DNA of 64,000 nucleotides from Mesorhizobium sp. RMAD-H1 (GCF_014191375.1 NZ_JACHWN010000001.1:372001-436000), one strand, 5' to 3'. Counted from the stretch's first letter, positions 7,418 through 16,369 are shown. Notes: generated by a model not told the origin, from the sequence alone. Numbers and translations are program-made.

Positions 7418-8738
7418 CCCGCCAGACCGTGCCGCCGGCATCGTCTGCGATCAGCAGGGCGCCGGTCCTGTCGACCGCCAGCCCCACCGGCCGGCCGCGC
7501 GCCTCGCCATCCTCGTTGAGAAAACCGGTCACGACATCCTGCGCCCGGCCGTTCGGGCGGCCATTGGCGAAGGGTACGAAGACGACCTTGTATCCGCTAT
7601 GTTGCATCCGGTTCCAGCTGCCGTGCTCTCCGATAAAAGCGCCACCGCGATAGGCTTCCGGAAGATTGGTTCCCGTGTAGAAGACCAGGCCGAGCGCCGC
7701 GACATGGGCGCCCAGCGCATAATCGGGGACGATCGCCTTCTCGACCAGATCGGGCCGCGGCGGATGCACGCGCGGGTCGACATGCTGGCCCCAATAGCTG
7801 TAGGGCCAGCCGTAGAAGCCGCCATCCCTGACCGAGGTCAGGTAATCTGGAGGCAGGTTCGGACCGATCTCGTCCCGCTCGTTGATCACAGCCCAGAGCG
7901 TGCGGGTCTGCGGCTCGAATGTCAGCCCGTTGGGGTTGCGCAGGCCGTCGGCGAAGACGCGCCAGCGGCCCGATGCCCTGTCCACTTCCAGGATGGCGGC
8001 GCGGTTCTTTTCCGCTTCCATGCCGCGTTCTCCGACATTGCTGTTCGAGCCGATGCCGACATAGAGCAGCGCTCCGTCCGGACTGGCGACAAGGCTCTTG
8101 GTCCAGTGATGGTTGATCGGACCGCCGGGCAGTTGCGTGAGCACCGTGCCCGGCGCGGTGATCTCCGTATCTCCGGTGTTATAGGGATAGCGGACGATCG
8201 CGTCGGCATGGGCCACGTAGAGGTCGCTGCCGACCAGCGCGACGCCGAAGGGAGAATTGAGCTTGTCGAGGAATATGCTGCGCAGCTCCGGCGTGCCGTC
8301 GCCATTGGCGTCACGCAGAAGCGTGATCCGGTTGCTTTCTCCGCTCTCGCCGCCTCCCCGGGCGAAGGACTGGATCCAGCCCATCACCAGTTCCTTGGGC
8401 CGCATGATTGGCTTGCCTTCCGGAGCACGGGACTCGACCACCAGCACGTCGCCATTGGGCAGGACAAAGAGCGAGCGCGGGCTCTGCAGCCCTGTGGCGA
8501 GCGCCTGGATCTGCAGGCCCTGCGGAACGGTAGGCGTTTCACCCTCCGCCCATCCGATGACGCGAGCGACATTCATCGGTGGAAACAGATATTGCTGCAG
8601 CTCGGGCAGGTTGGGATTCGGCCCGACCTGGGCGCTGGGATCGGCGGCATTTTCGCTGCATCCCGCCAGGGCGAGACCTGAGGCGCATGATAGCACCAAC
8701 GCTGCGATGCGACTGGTTCGTTTGGAGCAGGAACGCAT
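7398..8738 (-). CDS. PQQ-dependent sugar dehydrogenase-like lipoprotein (sorbosone dehydrogenase family)
   Basis: 446 residues. The N-terminus is a lipoprotein signal: charged start, hydrophobic stretch, then LALAGC with lipobox Cys26. The rest is a six-bladed propeller of the soluble glucose/L-sorbosone dehydrogenase family: SPRSLFVLPNGDVLVVESR early, LYVGIGSNSNVGERG and FADGLRNPNGLTFEPQTRTLWAVINERDEIG in the middle, IGEHGSWNR later. Family enzymes oxidise aldoses with PQQ in the periplasm; here membrane anchoring is expected. It lies 2 nt after the DUF2231 gene, so the two are an operon. The substrate is unknown, and some family members lack demonstrated activity. Confidence 0.88.
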   Translation of the reverse strand: MRSCSKRTSRIAALVLSCASGLALAGCSENAADPSAQVGPNPNLPELQQYLFPPMNVARVIGWAEGETPTVPQGLQIQALATGLQSPRSLFVLPNGDVLVVESRAPEGKPIMRPKELVMGWIQSFARGGGESGESNRITLLRDANGDGTPELRSIFLDKLNSPFGVALVGSDLYVAHADAIVRYPYNTGDTEITAPGTVLTQLPGGPINHHWTKSLVASPDGALLYVGIGSNSNVGERGMEAEKNRAAILEVDRASGRWRVFADGLRNPNGLTFEPQTRTLWAVINERDEIGPNLPPDYLTSVRDGGFYGWPYSYWGQHVDPRVHPPRPDLVEKAIVPDYALGAHVAALGLVFYTGTNLPEAYRGGAFIGEHGSWNRMQHSGYKVVFVPFANGRPNGRAQDVVTGFLNEDGEARGRPVGLAVDRTGALLIADDAGGTVWRVTAAGQ

Positions 8739-8740
8739 GG

Positions 8741-9202
8741 TCAGTCCACTCCCGCGCGATGGCGATATACCAGCGACCCGCCCAGCCAGCCGGTGACAAG
8801 GAGGAGGAGAACGGTCAAGCCCGAAAGGATGAGCCCTGTGGGAACGACCGACGTCCAGCCATCGCGGCTGTGTATGAGCATATTGAAGAAAGCCAGGATC
8901 AGCACGAGCAGATTGCCCAGCATGTGTGGCCAGGCCGGCGCCTGCGCACGGATGAGCGGATTGCCCAGGAAATCGATGAGGCCAGCAATCCCGGCGAGGA
9001 GCCCCATGATCACGCCGGTGCTGATGAGCCAGGCGGAGGCATTCGCCCAGAACATTTCACCGGTCCACCAATAGGCAACATCGGTCAGGAATGTGAGGAT
9101 GAAGCAGACGATCGGGAACGGCACGAGCAGCGGGTGGATGGGATGTCCCGCTATTCGTGCAGTCGAATGGAGGCCATATGGGCGGGGGGCGTCTTTCTCC
9201 AT
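8741..9202 (-). CDS. DUF2231 family membrane protein
   Basis: 153 residues with four hydrophobic segments and the DUF2231 opening motif ARIAGHPIHPLLVPFPIV, which places conserved His residues in the first helix. The domain has been suggested to bind haem or electron carriers and often sits next to periplasmic dehydrogenases; here it precedes a PQQ-type dehydrogenase by 2 nt. A partner role in electron transfer is inference. An EcfG-like promoter candidate lies 49 nt upstream (9251-9276). Confidence 0.85.
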   Translation of the reverse strand: MEKDAPRPYGLHSTARIAGHPIHPLLVPFPIVCFILTFLTDVAYWWTGEMFWANASAWLISTGVIMGLLAGIAGLIDFLGNPLIRAQAPAWPHMLGNLLVLILAFFNMLIHSRDGWTSVVPTGLILSGLTVLLLLVTGWLGGSLVYRHRAGVD

Positions 9203-9250
9203 TACGGATCCTTTTCATGAACATTGCCGGCAGGACGGATCGTTCAATCG

Positions 9251-9276
9251 AACCGCAAGGGGGTAAAGAATGTTCC
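9251..9276 (-). promoter_or_regulatory. EcfG-like promoter candidate (near-consensus)
   Basis: On the minus strand GGAAC (9276-9272), 17 nt, GGTT (9254-9251). One base off the CGTT -10 element. Its -10 lies 49 nt before the DUF2231 start. The rest of 9203-9482 has no recognisable element. Confidence 0.4.
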
Positions 9277-9482
9277 CGTTCAATGGCGGGTGGAAAATTA
9301 CCCATATGTTTTATGGGGACACGAGGGTATAGTGGGGAGACGGTCGAGCACCTTTTCAGGTGGCGTCGGGCGTCGGAGAGCCGGTCGACTTGAACGCCGG
9401 CCGGTCGATACTACCTTAATCGAAGGCGTGCCATGCACGCGAAGTGCAACGCGCTGAACAAGCTTCATTCGTGGAGGTTGTT

Positions 9483-9842
9483 ATGGCAAATGCAATGCAA
9501 GACCGCAAAATGCAGGACTGGATCAATCTGGTTCTCGCAGTCTGCCTGTTCGTCTCCCCATGGGTGATCGGCTTCGCCGCCGCGATGGCCCCGGCCCGGA
9601 ATGCCTGGATCGTGGCCGTCATCATGGGCGTCCTGGCGATCGCCACGCTTTCGGCATTCGCCGAATGGGAGGAATGGGCAAATCTCGTCCTCGGTCTCTG
9701 GCTGATCATATCGCCCTGGGTTCTCGCATTCACGGCTAACACAAGCGCCATGTGGACTCATCTGATCATTGGCGTGATCGTGGCCGCGGTGTCGGCCTGG
9801 GCGGTCTGGGATTATCGCCAGCATCCGCATGTCCATGCCTAG
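9483..9842 (+). CDS. SPW-repeat membrane protein
   Basis: 119 residues, four hydrophobic segments arranged as two SPW repeats: WINLVLAVCLFVSPWVIGF and WANLVLGLWLIISPWVLAF, each followed by a second helix. The start is the ATG with GGAGG 11 nt before it; longer forms lack support. The repeat is found in small membrane proteins of unknown function, frequently in stress regulons. The same repeat occurs in the fusion protein at 10197-12731. A terminator follows. Confidence 0.88.
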   Translation: MANAMQDRKMQDWINLVLAVCLFVSPWVIGFAAAMAPARNAWIVAVIMGVLAIATLSAFAEWEEWANLVLGLWLIISPWVLAFTANTSAMWTHLIIGVIVAAVSAWAVWDYRQHPHVHA

Positions 9843-9873
9843 GCTGTCTCGAGCCGGCCTCGGCATTGACCAT

Positions 9874-9904
9874 GAGCCCGTCGCGCAAGTGGCGGGCTCT
9901 TTAC
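9874..9904 (+). terminator. Rho-independent terminator after SPW gene
   Basis: GAGCCCG ... CGGGCTC stem of 7 bp, extended by G-T pairing, with the run CTTTACTT after it. Lies 32 nt beyond the SPW stop. Confidence 0.6.
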
Positions 9905-10196
9905 TTGAATCAGTACATTAAGAACTGCTGAGATATTCTTTGTGATATTCTTTTAAAGCAAACACTTGCAAAGTAAGTTTGAATCAATATCAGAGGTAAT
10001 TCATCTGAATTCTCAGTATTTCTATGGATATTTTCAAGCTATTCCAGTTATTCCGGGCGCCCGGCGGGTTCGCGCTTGGCATTTATGCTCATTGACAGCG
10101 ATTTATTTGGCGCTACTCGCGCCGATGCGGTCTCCCATGCCCGAATTCCACGAAAAGGGGAAGTCCGGTTGCGTTCTCATGACGGCTTGGGAGAGC
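9905..10196. other. AT-rich intergenic stretch without a gene
   Basis: About 290 bp clearly lower in GC than its surroundings, especially 9905-10050. No convincing start/RBS pair or conserved product is visible on either strand. It separates the SPW gene from the 3' end of the fusion gene and may be a remnant of foreign or decayed sequence. Confidence 0.5.
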
Positions 10197-12731
10197 TCAG
10201 ACGACGAACCGGTCCCAGGCGCCGTAATGCTCCTCGCTGCGCTTGCCGCGCGGCAGGCTGAGCGCGATGATGAGGAGGCCGGCGATGACGTCGTTCCAGG
10301 TGGCTCCGGCCGTTGCCCCGGCGAGCAGCCATGGGGCGGCAAGCAGCCAGATACCGAACAGCACGTTGATGAAGCGTAGAGATCGCGCCACCTCCGCCAT
10401 CGCGCAGATGGCGACGGTGATGATCATCGCACCCATCAGATGGTCGCTGTTGGCGATCGCGCCCTCCGTGCCGAAGATCAGGCGCGAGAACATGAGCCAG
10501 GCGCCGACAATGCAGCTTGCGATGAGCGGCCATGGCAGCGTGACGCCGCGCATGGCGGCGATCGACTGGCTTTTTAGGGGCGCGGCGAAGCCCGGGTCCC
10601 TCTCGTCCTTGCCGCCGGAGGGTTCCGCCCCGCCCATGAAGAAGGTGCGCCAGAAGGGGCGGCCGGCCCGCTGGCTGCGCAGCATGTATTGTCCCATCGC
10701 CACCACCTCGTCGAGGGTCAGCGGGATCATGACCAGCATGGCGAAGGCGGCGATCAGGCAGAGCGTGCAATAGGTGCCGATCATGATCGGCTGGATGATG
10801 ATGAAGAAGATCGAGACGCCGCCGAGCGGCACCACCAGGATAAAGAAGAAAGTCACCATCCACGGCATGGTGCGCCAGCGCGAGGCCGTGCCCATCGCCC
10901 CCATCAGCACCTCGATCATGTAGCTGGTCGCGCCCAGACCGGCATCGGGAATGGGCCAGGCGCGGGAGACGTCCGAGGTGATGATGAGCTCGGTGCCGTT
11001 CTTCGCCGCATTGCCGGAAAAGAAGGGCTCCCAGATTCCGCCGATATGCCCCATCTGGTAGGCGGTGAGATAGCGGGCGATCAAAAAGCCGAAAAAGCCG
11101 AGCGCGATGATCGGCAGACGCTGCAGCCAGCTCGAGGGGGAATAGCTCCACCCCGGCGGCACGGTGCTTTCGTCCATCATGCCTTCATGGCTCATTCCCG
11201 GCATCATCGGCACCAGCACGGAGAAGGCGATGGCGAGCGCGCCGACGACCGTGTCGTTCGCATAGGCGGCGGCGCTTGGGCTCCAGAAGACGAGCGGCGC
11301 GAACAGGAGCCAGAGCCCGACCACCGTCGTGCCCCATTGCACGGGGGCAAAACGCGGCGACAGGGCGAGCGCGCCGAAAAGCATCAGGAGAAGGCCGCAG
11401 ACGATGTCGTTCCAGCCGGTGAGCGCATTGCGCAGGGCCGGATCCCAGAGCGGGCGCTCGGAACCGATGTCGCGCACTGTCGCGGCACCCGCCGGGTCGA
11501 AAAGGGCGAACTGGAAAGGACTGGTCACGAGCCAGGCGCCGAGCGCAATCACCAGGAAATGCGTCCACAGCATATGGCGGTGCCTGGTTTCCATGTCGCT
11601 CATGTGCTCGGCTTTCATTTCCTCCTGCTGGGCGCGCAGCCGTTCCGCCCGCGCTTGCGCTTTTCTGCCGCGACCTTCCACTTTTGCCGCATTGAGCTTG
11701 TTGGCGCGATACCAGCCCGCCGGGTCCGCCTTCAGGGCCTTGATCATCGACGGCAATGTCTTGCGCAGCGCGTGCTTCGGTTTCCAGCCGAGCAGCGTGC
11801 GCGCCCGTGTGATATCGAGATCGTAGTGATCATCGGCGATATCGACCATCCAGGGCCGGATGAAGGAATCCTCATCGAGGATATCCGTCTGCACCCAGGC
11901 GCCGGCCTTGGCGAGCGGCTTCGGCACCTCCCAGGTTTGCCACTCCTCTCCATGGATCAGGCGGCCGATCTCGCGCTGCAATTCGCCATAGCCAATCGCC
12001 TCCGGCTCGCCGAGCAGCAATGGCAGTTCCGCCGCCAGCTTCTTCCTTTTCTGGACGATGCGCAGGACGGCCTCAGCGAGATCATCGAGATGCAGGTAGG
12101 ACTGCCCGGTTTCGAGATCGCCGGGATAGACGCGGGCCGTCGGGTCGCGCTCATAGATGCGGGCGATCTGGTTGGCGAGGAACGGGTTGTTTGCCCGGTC
12201 GTCATAGACGCCGGCGGGGCGCAGATAGACGACCGGTATCGAGCCCCTGTGTTCGTGGATCGCCCGCTCCGTCACGATTTTCGAGTTGCGGTAGGGCAGT
12301 TGCGATTCGAGAGGGCTGTCCTCGCTTATCTTCTGGCCCGGCCTGGTGGCGCGATGCGCCAGCATCGAGCTTGCAAAGACGAATTGCTCGACATCGAAAC
12401 CCTCGAGCGCACGCAGGAGCCGCTCCGTGCCGCGCAGCGTGATCTCGTCATATCGGGGGCTGGGCTCGCCCGTCAGGTCGAAATAGGCGGCGAGATGGAT
12501 GACGGAGGCGATGCGCCGGCCATGCCGTTGGCCGATATGCTCCAGCGCGCTCGTTATGCTCTTGTCGGATGTAAGATCGATTTTTTCGAATTCGGCCGAA
12601 GGCGGCAATTCTCTCGGCTTCAGGAGATCGAGCCCTACGACATTATAGTGGGCGGCAAGCTTTTCGACCAAGGCGCGCCCGATGAAGCCGCTGCCGCCGG
12701 TGACGAGAACCGTTTCCCTGCCGTTGCTCAT
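10197..12731 (-). CDS. Fusion: NAD-dependent epimerase + SPW repeats + VKOR-like membrane domain
   Basis: 844 residues in three parts. Residues 1-320 are an extended SDR: TGGSGFIG near the start, SSMLA, then YRNSK in the catalytic Tyr-x3-Lys position and LRPAGVYD. A charged linker with coiled-coil character (about 325-370) leads into SPW-type membrane repeats (about 375-510). A VKOR-like four-helix domain follows (about 530-680) with IMIGTYCTLC holding the active CxxC. The last 100 residues return to SPW sequence (LLAAPWLLAGATAGATWNDV). The periplasmic-loop cysteines of classical VKOR are replaced (IWEPFFSGNAAKNG). Start 12731 is preferred over 12773 because an EcfG-like -10 covers 12769-12772. 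The substrate of the epimerase and the redox role are unknown. Confidence 0.85.
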   Translation of the reverse strand: MSNGRETVLVTGGSGFIGRALVEKLAAHYNVVGLDLLKPRELPPSAEFEKIDLTSDKSITSALEHIGQRHGRRIASVIHLAAYFDLTGEPSPRYDEITLRGTERLLRALEGFDVEQFVFASSMLAHRATRPGQKISEDSPLESQLPYRNSKIVTERAIHEHRGSIPVVYLRPAGVYDDRANNPFLANQIARIYERDPTARVYPGDLETGQSYLHLDDLAEAVLRIVQKRKKLAAELPLLLGEPEAIGYGELQREIGRLIHGEEWQTWEVPKPLAKAGAWVQTDILDEDSFIRPWMVDIADDHYDLDITRARTLLGWKPKHALRKTLPSMIKALKADPAGWYRANKLNAAKVEGRGRKAQARAERLRAQQEEMKAEHMSDMETRHRHMLWTHFLVIALGAWLVTSPFQFALFDPAGAATVRDIGSERPLWDPALRNALTGWNDIVCGLLLMLFGALALSPRFAPVQWGTTVVGLWLLFAPLVFWSPSAAAYANDTVVGALAIAFSVLVPMMPGMSHEGMMDESTVPPGWSYSPSSWLQRLPIIALGFFGFLIARYLTAYQMGHIGGIWEPFFSGNAAKNGTELIITSDVSRAWPIPDAGLGATSYMIEVLMGAMGTASRWRTMPWMVTFFFILVVPLGGVSIFFIIIQPIMIGTYCTLCLIAAFAMLVMIPLTLDEVVAMGQYMLRSQRAGRPFWRTFFMGGAEPSGGKDERDPGFAAPLKSQSIAAMRGVTLPWPLIASCIVGAWLMFSRLIFGTEGAIANSDHLMGAMIITVAICAMAEVARSLRFINVLFGIWLLAAPWLLAGATAGATWNDVIAGLLIIALSLPRGKRSEEHYGAWDRFVV

Positions 12732-12768
12732 GCCGTTCCCTGCACGATTGCCGGTCCCCCGTGACCGG

Positions 12769-12793
12769 AACATCCCGCAGGCGATTTGGTTCC
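12769..12793 (-). promoter_or_regulatory. EcfG-like promoter candidate (near-consensus)
   Basis: Minus strand GGAAC (12793-12789), 16 nt, TGTT (12772-12769); one base from CGTT. The -10 is 38 nt before the ATG at 12731 and overlaps the alternative start at 12773, so it favours the shorter protein. Confidence 0.4.
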
Positions 12794-12818
12794 CCGCGCG
12801 GCTTGAATGGCAGGAGGA

Positions 12819-13529
12819 TCAGGCGTCTTGCCGCCCCGGTCCTTTCCTCACCGCTTCACGCCAGTATTCGGGATCCTCGTAGTCGGTCGGGTCCGCGATC
12901 CCGGCGAGGTGGAAGGCCTCGCGCCGCTCCACGCAGGTGCCGCAGCGCCCGCAATGGCGCTCGCCGCCCTTGTAGCAGGACCAGGTCTCGGCGAAGGGCG
13001 TGCCGTGTTTCGCCCCGTCGGTGACGATGTCGGCCTTGGAGATGTTCACGTAGGGCGCAAGGAGCCTGATATCGGCATAGCCGTCCAGCGCATGCCGCTG
13101 CATCGTCTCGAACGCGTCGATGAAGCCGGGCCGGCAATCGGGATAGATGAAATGGTCGCCGCCATGGACGGCCACCGCCACCGCATCGGCCCTCTCGGCC
13201 GCCGCGACGCCGAAGGCGATCGCCAGCATGATGGCGTTGCGGTTCGGCACCACGGTGATGCGCATCGTTTCCTCGGCATAGTGCCCGTCGGGCACATCCA
13301 CATCGTCCGTCAGCGCGGAGCCGGACAGGGCCCGGCCGATCTCGCCGATATCGATGATCCGGTGCGGCACCTTCAGCCGCTCGGCGCAGGCCGCGGCAAA
13401 GTCGAGCTCCTTCCTGTGCCTCTGTCCGTAGTCGAAGGAGAGGAGGCCGACGAGTTCGTGCTCCGCCGCCACCCTGTGGGCGAGCGAAACGGAATCCAGT
13501 CCGCCGGAGCAGATGACGAGAGTCTTCAT
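12819..13529 (-). CDS. queC: 7-cyano-7-deazaguanine synthase
   Basis: 236 residues. The PP-loop SGGLDS lies at 8-13, FDYGQRH follows, and the zinc-binding cysteines C-x7-C-x2-C-x2-C are present near residue 190 (SCYKGGERHCGRCGTC). QueC uses ATP and ammonia to convert 7-carboxy-7-deazaguanine to preQ0 in queuosine (or 7-deazaguanine DNA) synthesis. No queD, queE or queF lies nearby, so it is isolated here. I looked for a preQ1 riboswitch in the 180 bp upstream and saw none. Confidence 0.96.
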   Translation of the reverse strand: MKTLVICSGGLDSVSLAHRVAAEHELVGLLSFDYGQRHRKELDFAAACAERLKVPHRIIDIGEIGRALSGSALTDDVDVPDGHYAEETMRITVVPNRNAIMLAIAFGVAAAERADAVAVAVHGGDHFIYPDCRPGFIDAFETMQRHALDGYADIRLLAPYVNISKADIVTDGAKHGTPFAETWSCYKGGERHCGRCGTCVERREAFHLAGIADPTDYEDPEYWREAVRKGPGRQDA

Positions 13530-13627
13530 GGCTGTGTCCTTGTTTTGTCCGGGTAGGCTGCGACCGGTTCTTCGATGACGCGCTCATTACAGCAAAGTCA
13601 ATGGATTGTGAATGGAGGACCGCCACG

Positions 13628-13652
13628 GGAACACTTGCTGCTGCAAACGGTT
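13628..13652 (+). promoter_or_regulatory. EcfG-like promoter candidate (near-consensus)
   Basis: GGAAC (13628-13632), 16 nt, GGTT (13649-13652), 59 nt upstream of the methyltransferase start. One base off CGTT. The same -10 variant appears before the inositol-phosphate synthase operon. Confidence 0.4.
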
Positions 13653-13710
13653 CTGGAGGGAAAAGGAGCAGCATCAATGAAGATGTTGATCGAAGGCTGA
13701 GGAGACGAAG

Positions 13711-14472
13711 ATGACGGCGGCTGTTGCAGGCGTGGACGAGAAGAGCGAGATCCGCAGGCGTATCGAGGAGCTGGGTCCCTGGTTCCACAATATGCGCATA
13801 GGCGGAATCGAGACCGCGCCCGATCACTTCCTCGGCAATTATCCCGCCTGCAAATGGGAGACCTTCGCCGAGGTGCTGCCGAATGACCTGACGGGAAAAA
13901 CCGTGCTCGACATCGGCTGCAATGCCGGCTTCTACTCGCTGGAGATGAAGCGGCGCAATGCGGCCCATGTCGTCGGCATTGATCATGATCCGCATTATCT
14001 CCGCCAGGCCGCTTTCGCCGCCGAGCAGAAGGGTGTCGATCTCGAACTGCACCAGATGTCGGTCTATGACGTGGCGAAGCTCAAGCGGAAATTCGATCTC
14101 GTGATCTTCACCGGCGTCCTCTATCACCTGCGCCATCCCCTCCTGGCGCTCGACATGATCTACGAATATGTCGCCGGCGACATGCTCCTGTTCCAGAGCA
14201 TGCAGCGCGGCAGCAATGATATTCCCGTTCTCGAACGCGATTATCCCTTCGAAAACGAAGAAGTTTTCGACGAATATGCCTATCCCAAGCTCCATTTCGT
14301 CGAAAGGCGCTATTGCGGCGATCCCACCAACTGGTTCATTCCCAACCGCGCGGCGGTGGAGGCGATGCTGAGAAGCGCCGGCTTTGCCATCGAAGCGCAT
14401 CCCGAGCGCGAGGTCTATCTCTGCCGCAGGGCTTGGCGGCCGGAAGCCGTCGAGCCTCCGCCCTGCGGGTAG
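13711..14472 (+). CDS. SAM-dependent methyltransferase (CmoB-like; TIGR04290-type)
   Basis: 253 residues. The Rossmann SAM motif is VLDIGCNAGFYSLEMKRR near residue 65, followed by VVGIDHDPHYL and the motif FTGVLYHLRHPLLAL. The N-terminal WFHNMRIGG.ET and the YHLRHP region resemble tRNA U34 methyltransferase CmoB, but the CmoA partner is absent. I recall a family named TIGR04290 with this pattern found in glycan-type gene clusters; this is unchecked. It faces the frameshifted GT4 gene with a 6-nt gap, so it is convergent to the inositol/PIG-L cluster. A small-molecule or glycan target is likelier than tRNA. Confidence 0.82.
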   Translation: MTAAVAGVDEKSEIRRRIEELGPWFHNMRIGGIETAPDHFLGNYPACKWETFAEVLPNDLTGKTVLDIGCNAGFYSLEMKRRNAAHVVGIDHDPHYLRQAAFAAEQKGVDLELHQMSVYDVAKLKRKFDLVIFTGVLYHLRHPLLALDMIYEYVAGDMLLFQSMQRGSNDIPVLERDYPFENEEVFDEYAYPKLHFVERRYCGDPTNWFIPNRAAVEAMLRSAGFAIEAHPEREVYLCRRAWRPEAVEPPPCG

Positions 14473-14478
14473 GGTCCC

Positions 14479-15512
14479 TCAGGCCGAGGCCCGAAGCTGC
14501 CCCGCCATCTGCTCGTAGACGCGCAAATACCGTCCGATCATTTTCTCTTGCGAGAAGCGCTCCGCCGCCCCGGCCCTGCAGGCGGCGGGATCCAGCGTGA
14601 CTGCAGCGGCGATCGTCTCCGCCATCTCCTTCGCATCCCGGACGATAAAGCCGGTTCTGCCATGCTCGATGACGGAGGGCAGGGCACCATTGGCAAAGGC
14701 GATAACCGGTGTGCCGCAGGCAAGGGCCTCGATCGCGGTGAGCGAGCTGGTTTCGGCGACGAGGCTCGGGATCAGCGCACAGCGCGCCGAGGCTAGCAGC
14801 CGGCGTTTGCGGTCAAAGCCGAGTGGACCCAGGAAGCGTCGCCTATCGTCGAGAAGCGGCGCGACGCTCTCCTCGAAATAGCGCTGATGCGCCTCGTAAG
14901 CGAAAACCCGGCCGCCGATCAGAAGCGGCACATCGGCCATATGGCAGGCCTGGAGCGCAATGTGCACGCCTTTTTCCGGGCAGATGCGGCTCAGCATGAT
15001 CGCATGGTCGCGCTTGCGCAATGACGTCTCGAACAGCGCAGGCGATACCCCGTTGGGAATGGGGGCGAGCAGTCGCGCCCCCGCCGGCCTCGTCGCGTGC
15101 TGCGCCTCGGAGACGCAGTGGAGCCATAGGTTGAGGCGTGGCCGGAAGATCCATGACGGATACCAGTCGAGCGGCAGGTGCAGCGTCGCAAGGGTGGGAG
15201 CGTGTTCCGGAACATAGGCGGGAAAGTCGATGCCATGCAGGTGAACGATGGCCGTGGGCTCCCGGCGCAATACCTCGGCGATCGCCGTGCGATAGGCGGC
15301 CCAGACGCGCTCGCGAACCTGATCGTCCACGATCTCCGCCCCGGTATCGATGGCGATGAGCTCGCCGGCGGTGACCGATCCCCGGCAGGCGAGCGATGGC
15401 CCTTCTCGGCCAGGGCGTAATCGAGCGCCGAGAGCACCTGCTCGGCGCCGCCCACCGCATCGGGGCCGACCGGGGCGAAGGGATAGGCGACGCTGAGGAC
15501 CGTCAGAACCAT
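14479..15512 (-). pseudogene. Glycosyltransferase family 4, frameshifted
   Basis: The N-terminal frame starts at 15512 (MVLTVLSVAYPFAPVGPDAV, with the GGAEQVL loop of GT4 enzymes) and is right for 39 codons to about 15391. The remaining 303 codons (ACRGSVTAGELIAIDTGAE onward to 14479) are in another frame. The C-terminal domain is intact: HLHGIDFP, IPNGV, CPEKGVHIAL, and the E-x7-E nucleotide-sugar motif ETSSLTAIE. Comparison with the expected GHRS-hydrophobic strand suggests a loss of about 10 nt near 15390. If real, the transferase is inactive; a base-calling or assembly error is the alternative. It overlaps the PIG-L gene by 10 nt and is last in the operon. Role when intact: transfer of a sugar, MshA-like in fold class. 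Confidence 0.75.
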
Positions 15513-16369
15513 CTCGGCAGTTCGAGTTCGCGGCGCGCTTCTTCTGTAAGGCGCAGCCAGGTTTCGCCGTCGAGGCCCCAGTCATACCGCTCGTAAAGCA
15601 GCTCGCCGCCATTGGGAAGCTGCGAGAAATCATAACGCGGGGCAGGGCGGAAACGCTCTGTTTCGAAGGCGAAGTCGGCAAGCGTGCGCCGCTGCGTGGC
15701 ATGGGCGTGAAACATCTGCCGCTTGACCTGCGCAACATCGTTGCCGAGCTTGATCACCAGCGCCGGTGTGTCCGCCTCGGGCAGGGGGGTGAAGTCCTGG
15801 AGCACCCAATCCCCATGATATGCGTGATAAAGCGGGCATTCCAGAATATCCGGTGGCGGCGTATTCCGCTCTTCCAGCATCCGGCATGCCGCGTGGACGG
15901 CGAGGGCGGTCGCATCGTGGTCCGGGTGCCCGCCCTCATAGGCATGGGTGATCACCAGGGCGGTGCGGCGCACGCTGAAGGTGGCGGCGAGCAGATGGGC
16001 GAGGACAGGCATGCGAAAGGCGGCCGTCTGATCCGGCACCGCGGGGGTGAGCAGCGCCTCGCGCGGGACACCCGCCAGGCCAACGGCTGCCGCAAGTTCC
16101 CGCTTGCGCGCGGCGGCATAGTCTTCCCGGCGCGAGAACCCGTTTGCCTCCGCGTCCCTCATGCAGGCGGGAGCGCCGTCCGTCACATGCATGAGCCGGA
16201 TTCCGGAAAGCCGTGCGAGCTGTCCTCCCATTGCGATCGTCTCGTCGTCCGGGTGGGCGAAGACCGCCATCACCCGGCTGCAATCGATAGGGCCGTGATC
16301 CGCATTGCCGAGCAGGCCGAGAAACCTGCCGCTGAAGGATTGTTCCCGCTGCCCAGCCTCCAACTTCAT
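15503..16369 (-). CDS. PIG-L family N-deacetylase
   Basis: 288 residues, started at the ATG that overlaps the upstream stop as ATGA. The zinc-site motif AHPDDE is near residue 38 and the second motif HPDHDA follows near 150 (GGHPDHDATALAVHAA). The family removes acetyl groups from GlcNAc linked to inositol (MshB, PIG-L) or similar amino sugars. In this operon an inositol-3-phosphate synthase and glycosyltransferases are present, so a GlcNAc-inositol-like substrate is a reasonable inference, not a proof. Confidence 0.9.
   Translation of the reverse strand: MKLEAGQREQSFSGRFLGLLGNADHGPIDCSRVMAVFAHPDDETIAMGGQLARLSGIRLMHVTDGAPACMRDAEANGFSRREDYAAARKRELAAAVGLAGVPREALLTPAVPDQTAAFRMPVLAHLLAATFSVRRTALVITHAYEGGHPDHDATALAVHAACRMLEERNTPPPDILECPLYHAYHGDWVLQDFTPLPEADTPALVIKLGNDVAQVKRQMFHAHATQRRTLADFAFETERFRPAPRYDFSQLPNGGELLYERYDWGLDGETWLRLTEEARRELELPRWF

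Noticed and set aside
10076-10379. Plus-strand frames of 61-137 codons at 9966-10379
   Set aside because: No ribosome sites; the distal parts run antisense to the fusion gene; composition does not resemble coding sequence.
13530-13710. Possible preQ1 riboswitch upstream of queC
   Set aside because: No preQ1-type stem with the A-rich tail could be drawn on the minus strand; the -35-like GGAAC there points the other way.
13711-14472. Methyltransferase as CmoB of tRNA wobble modification
   Set aside because: No CmoA partner, shorter than CmoB, and placed at a glycan cluster.
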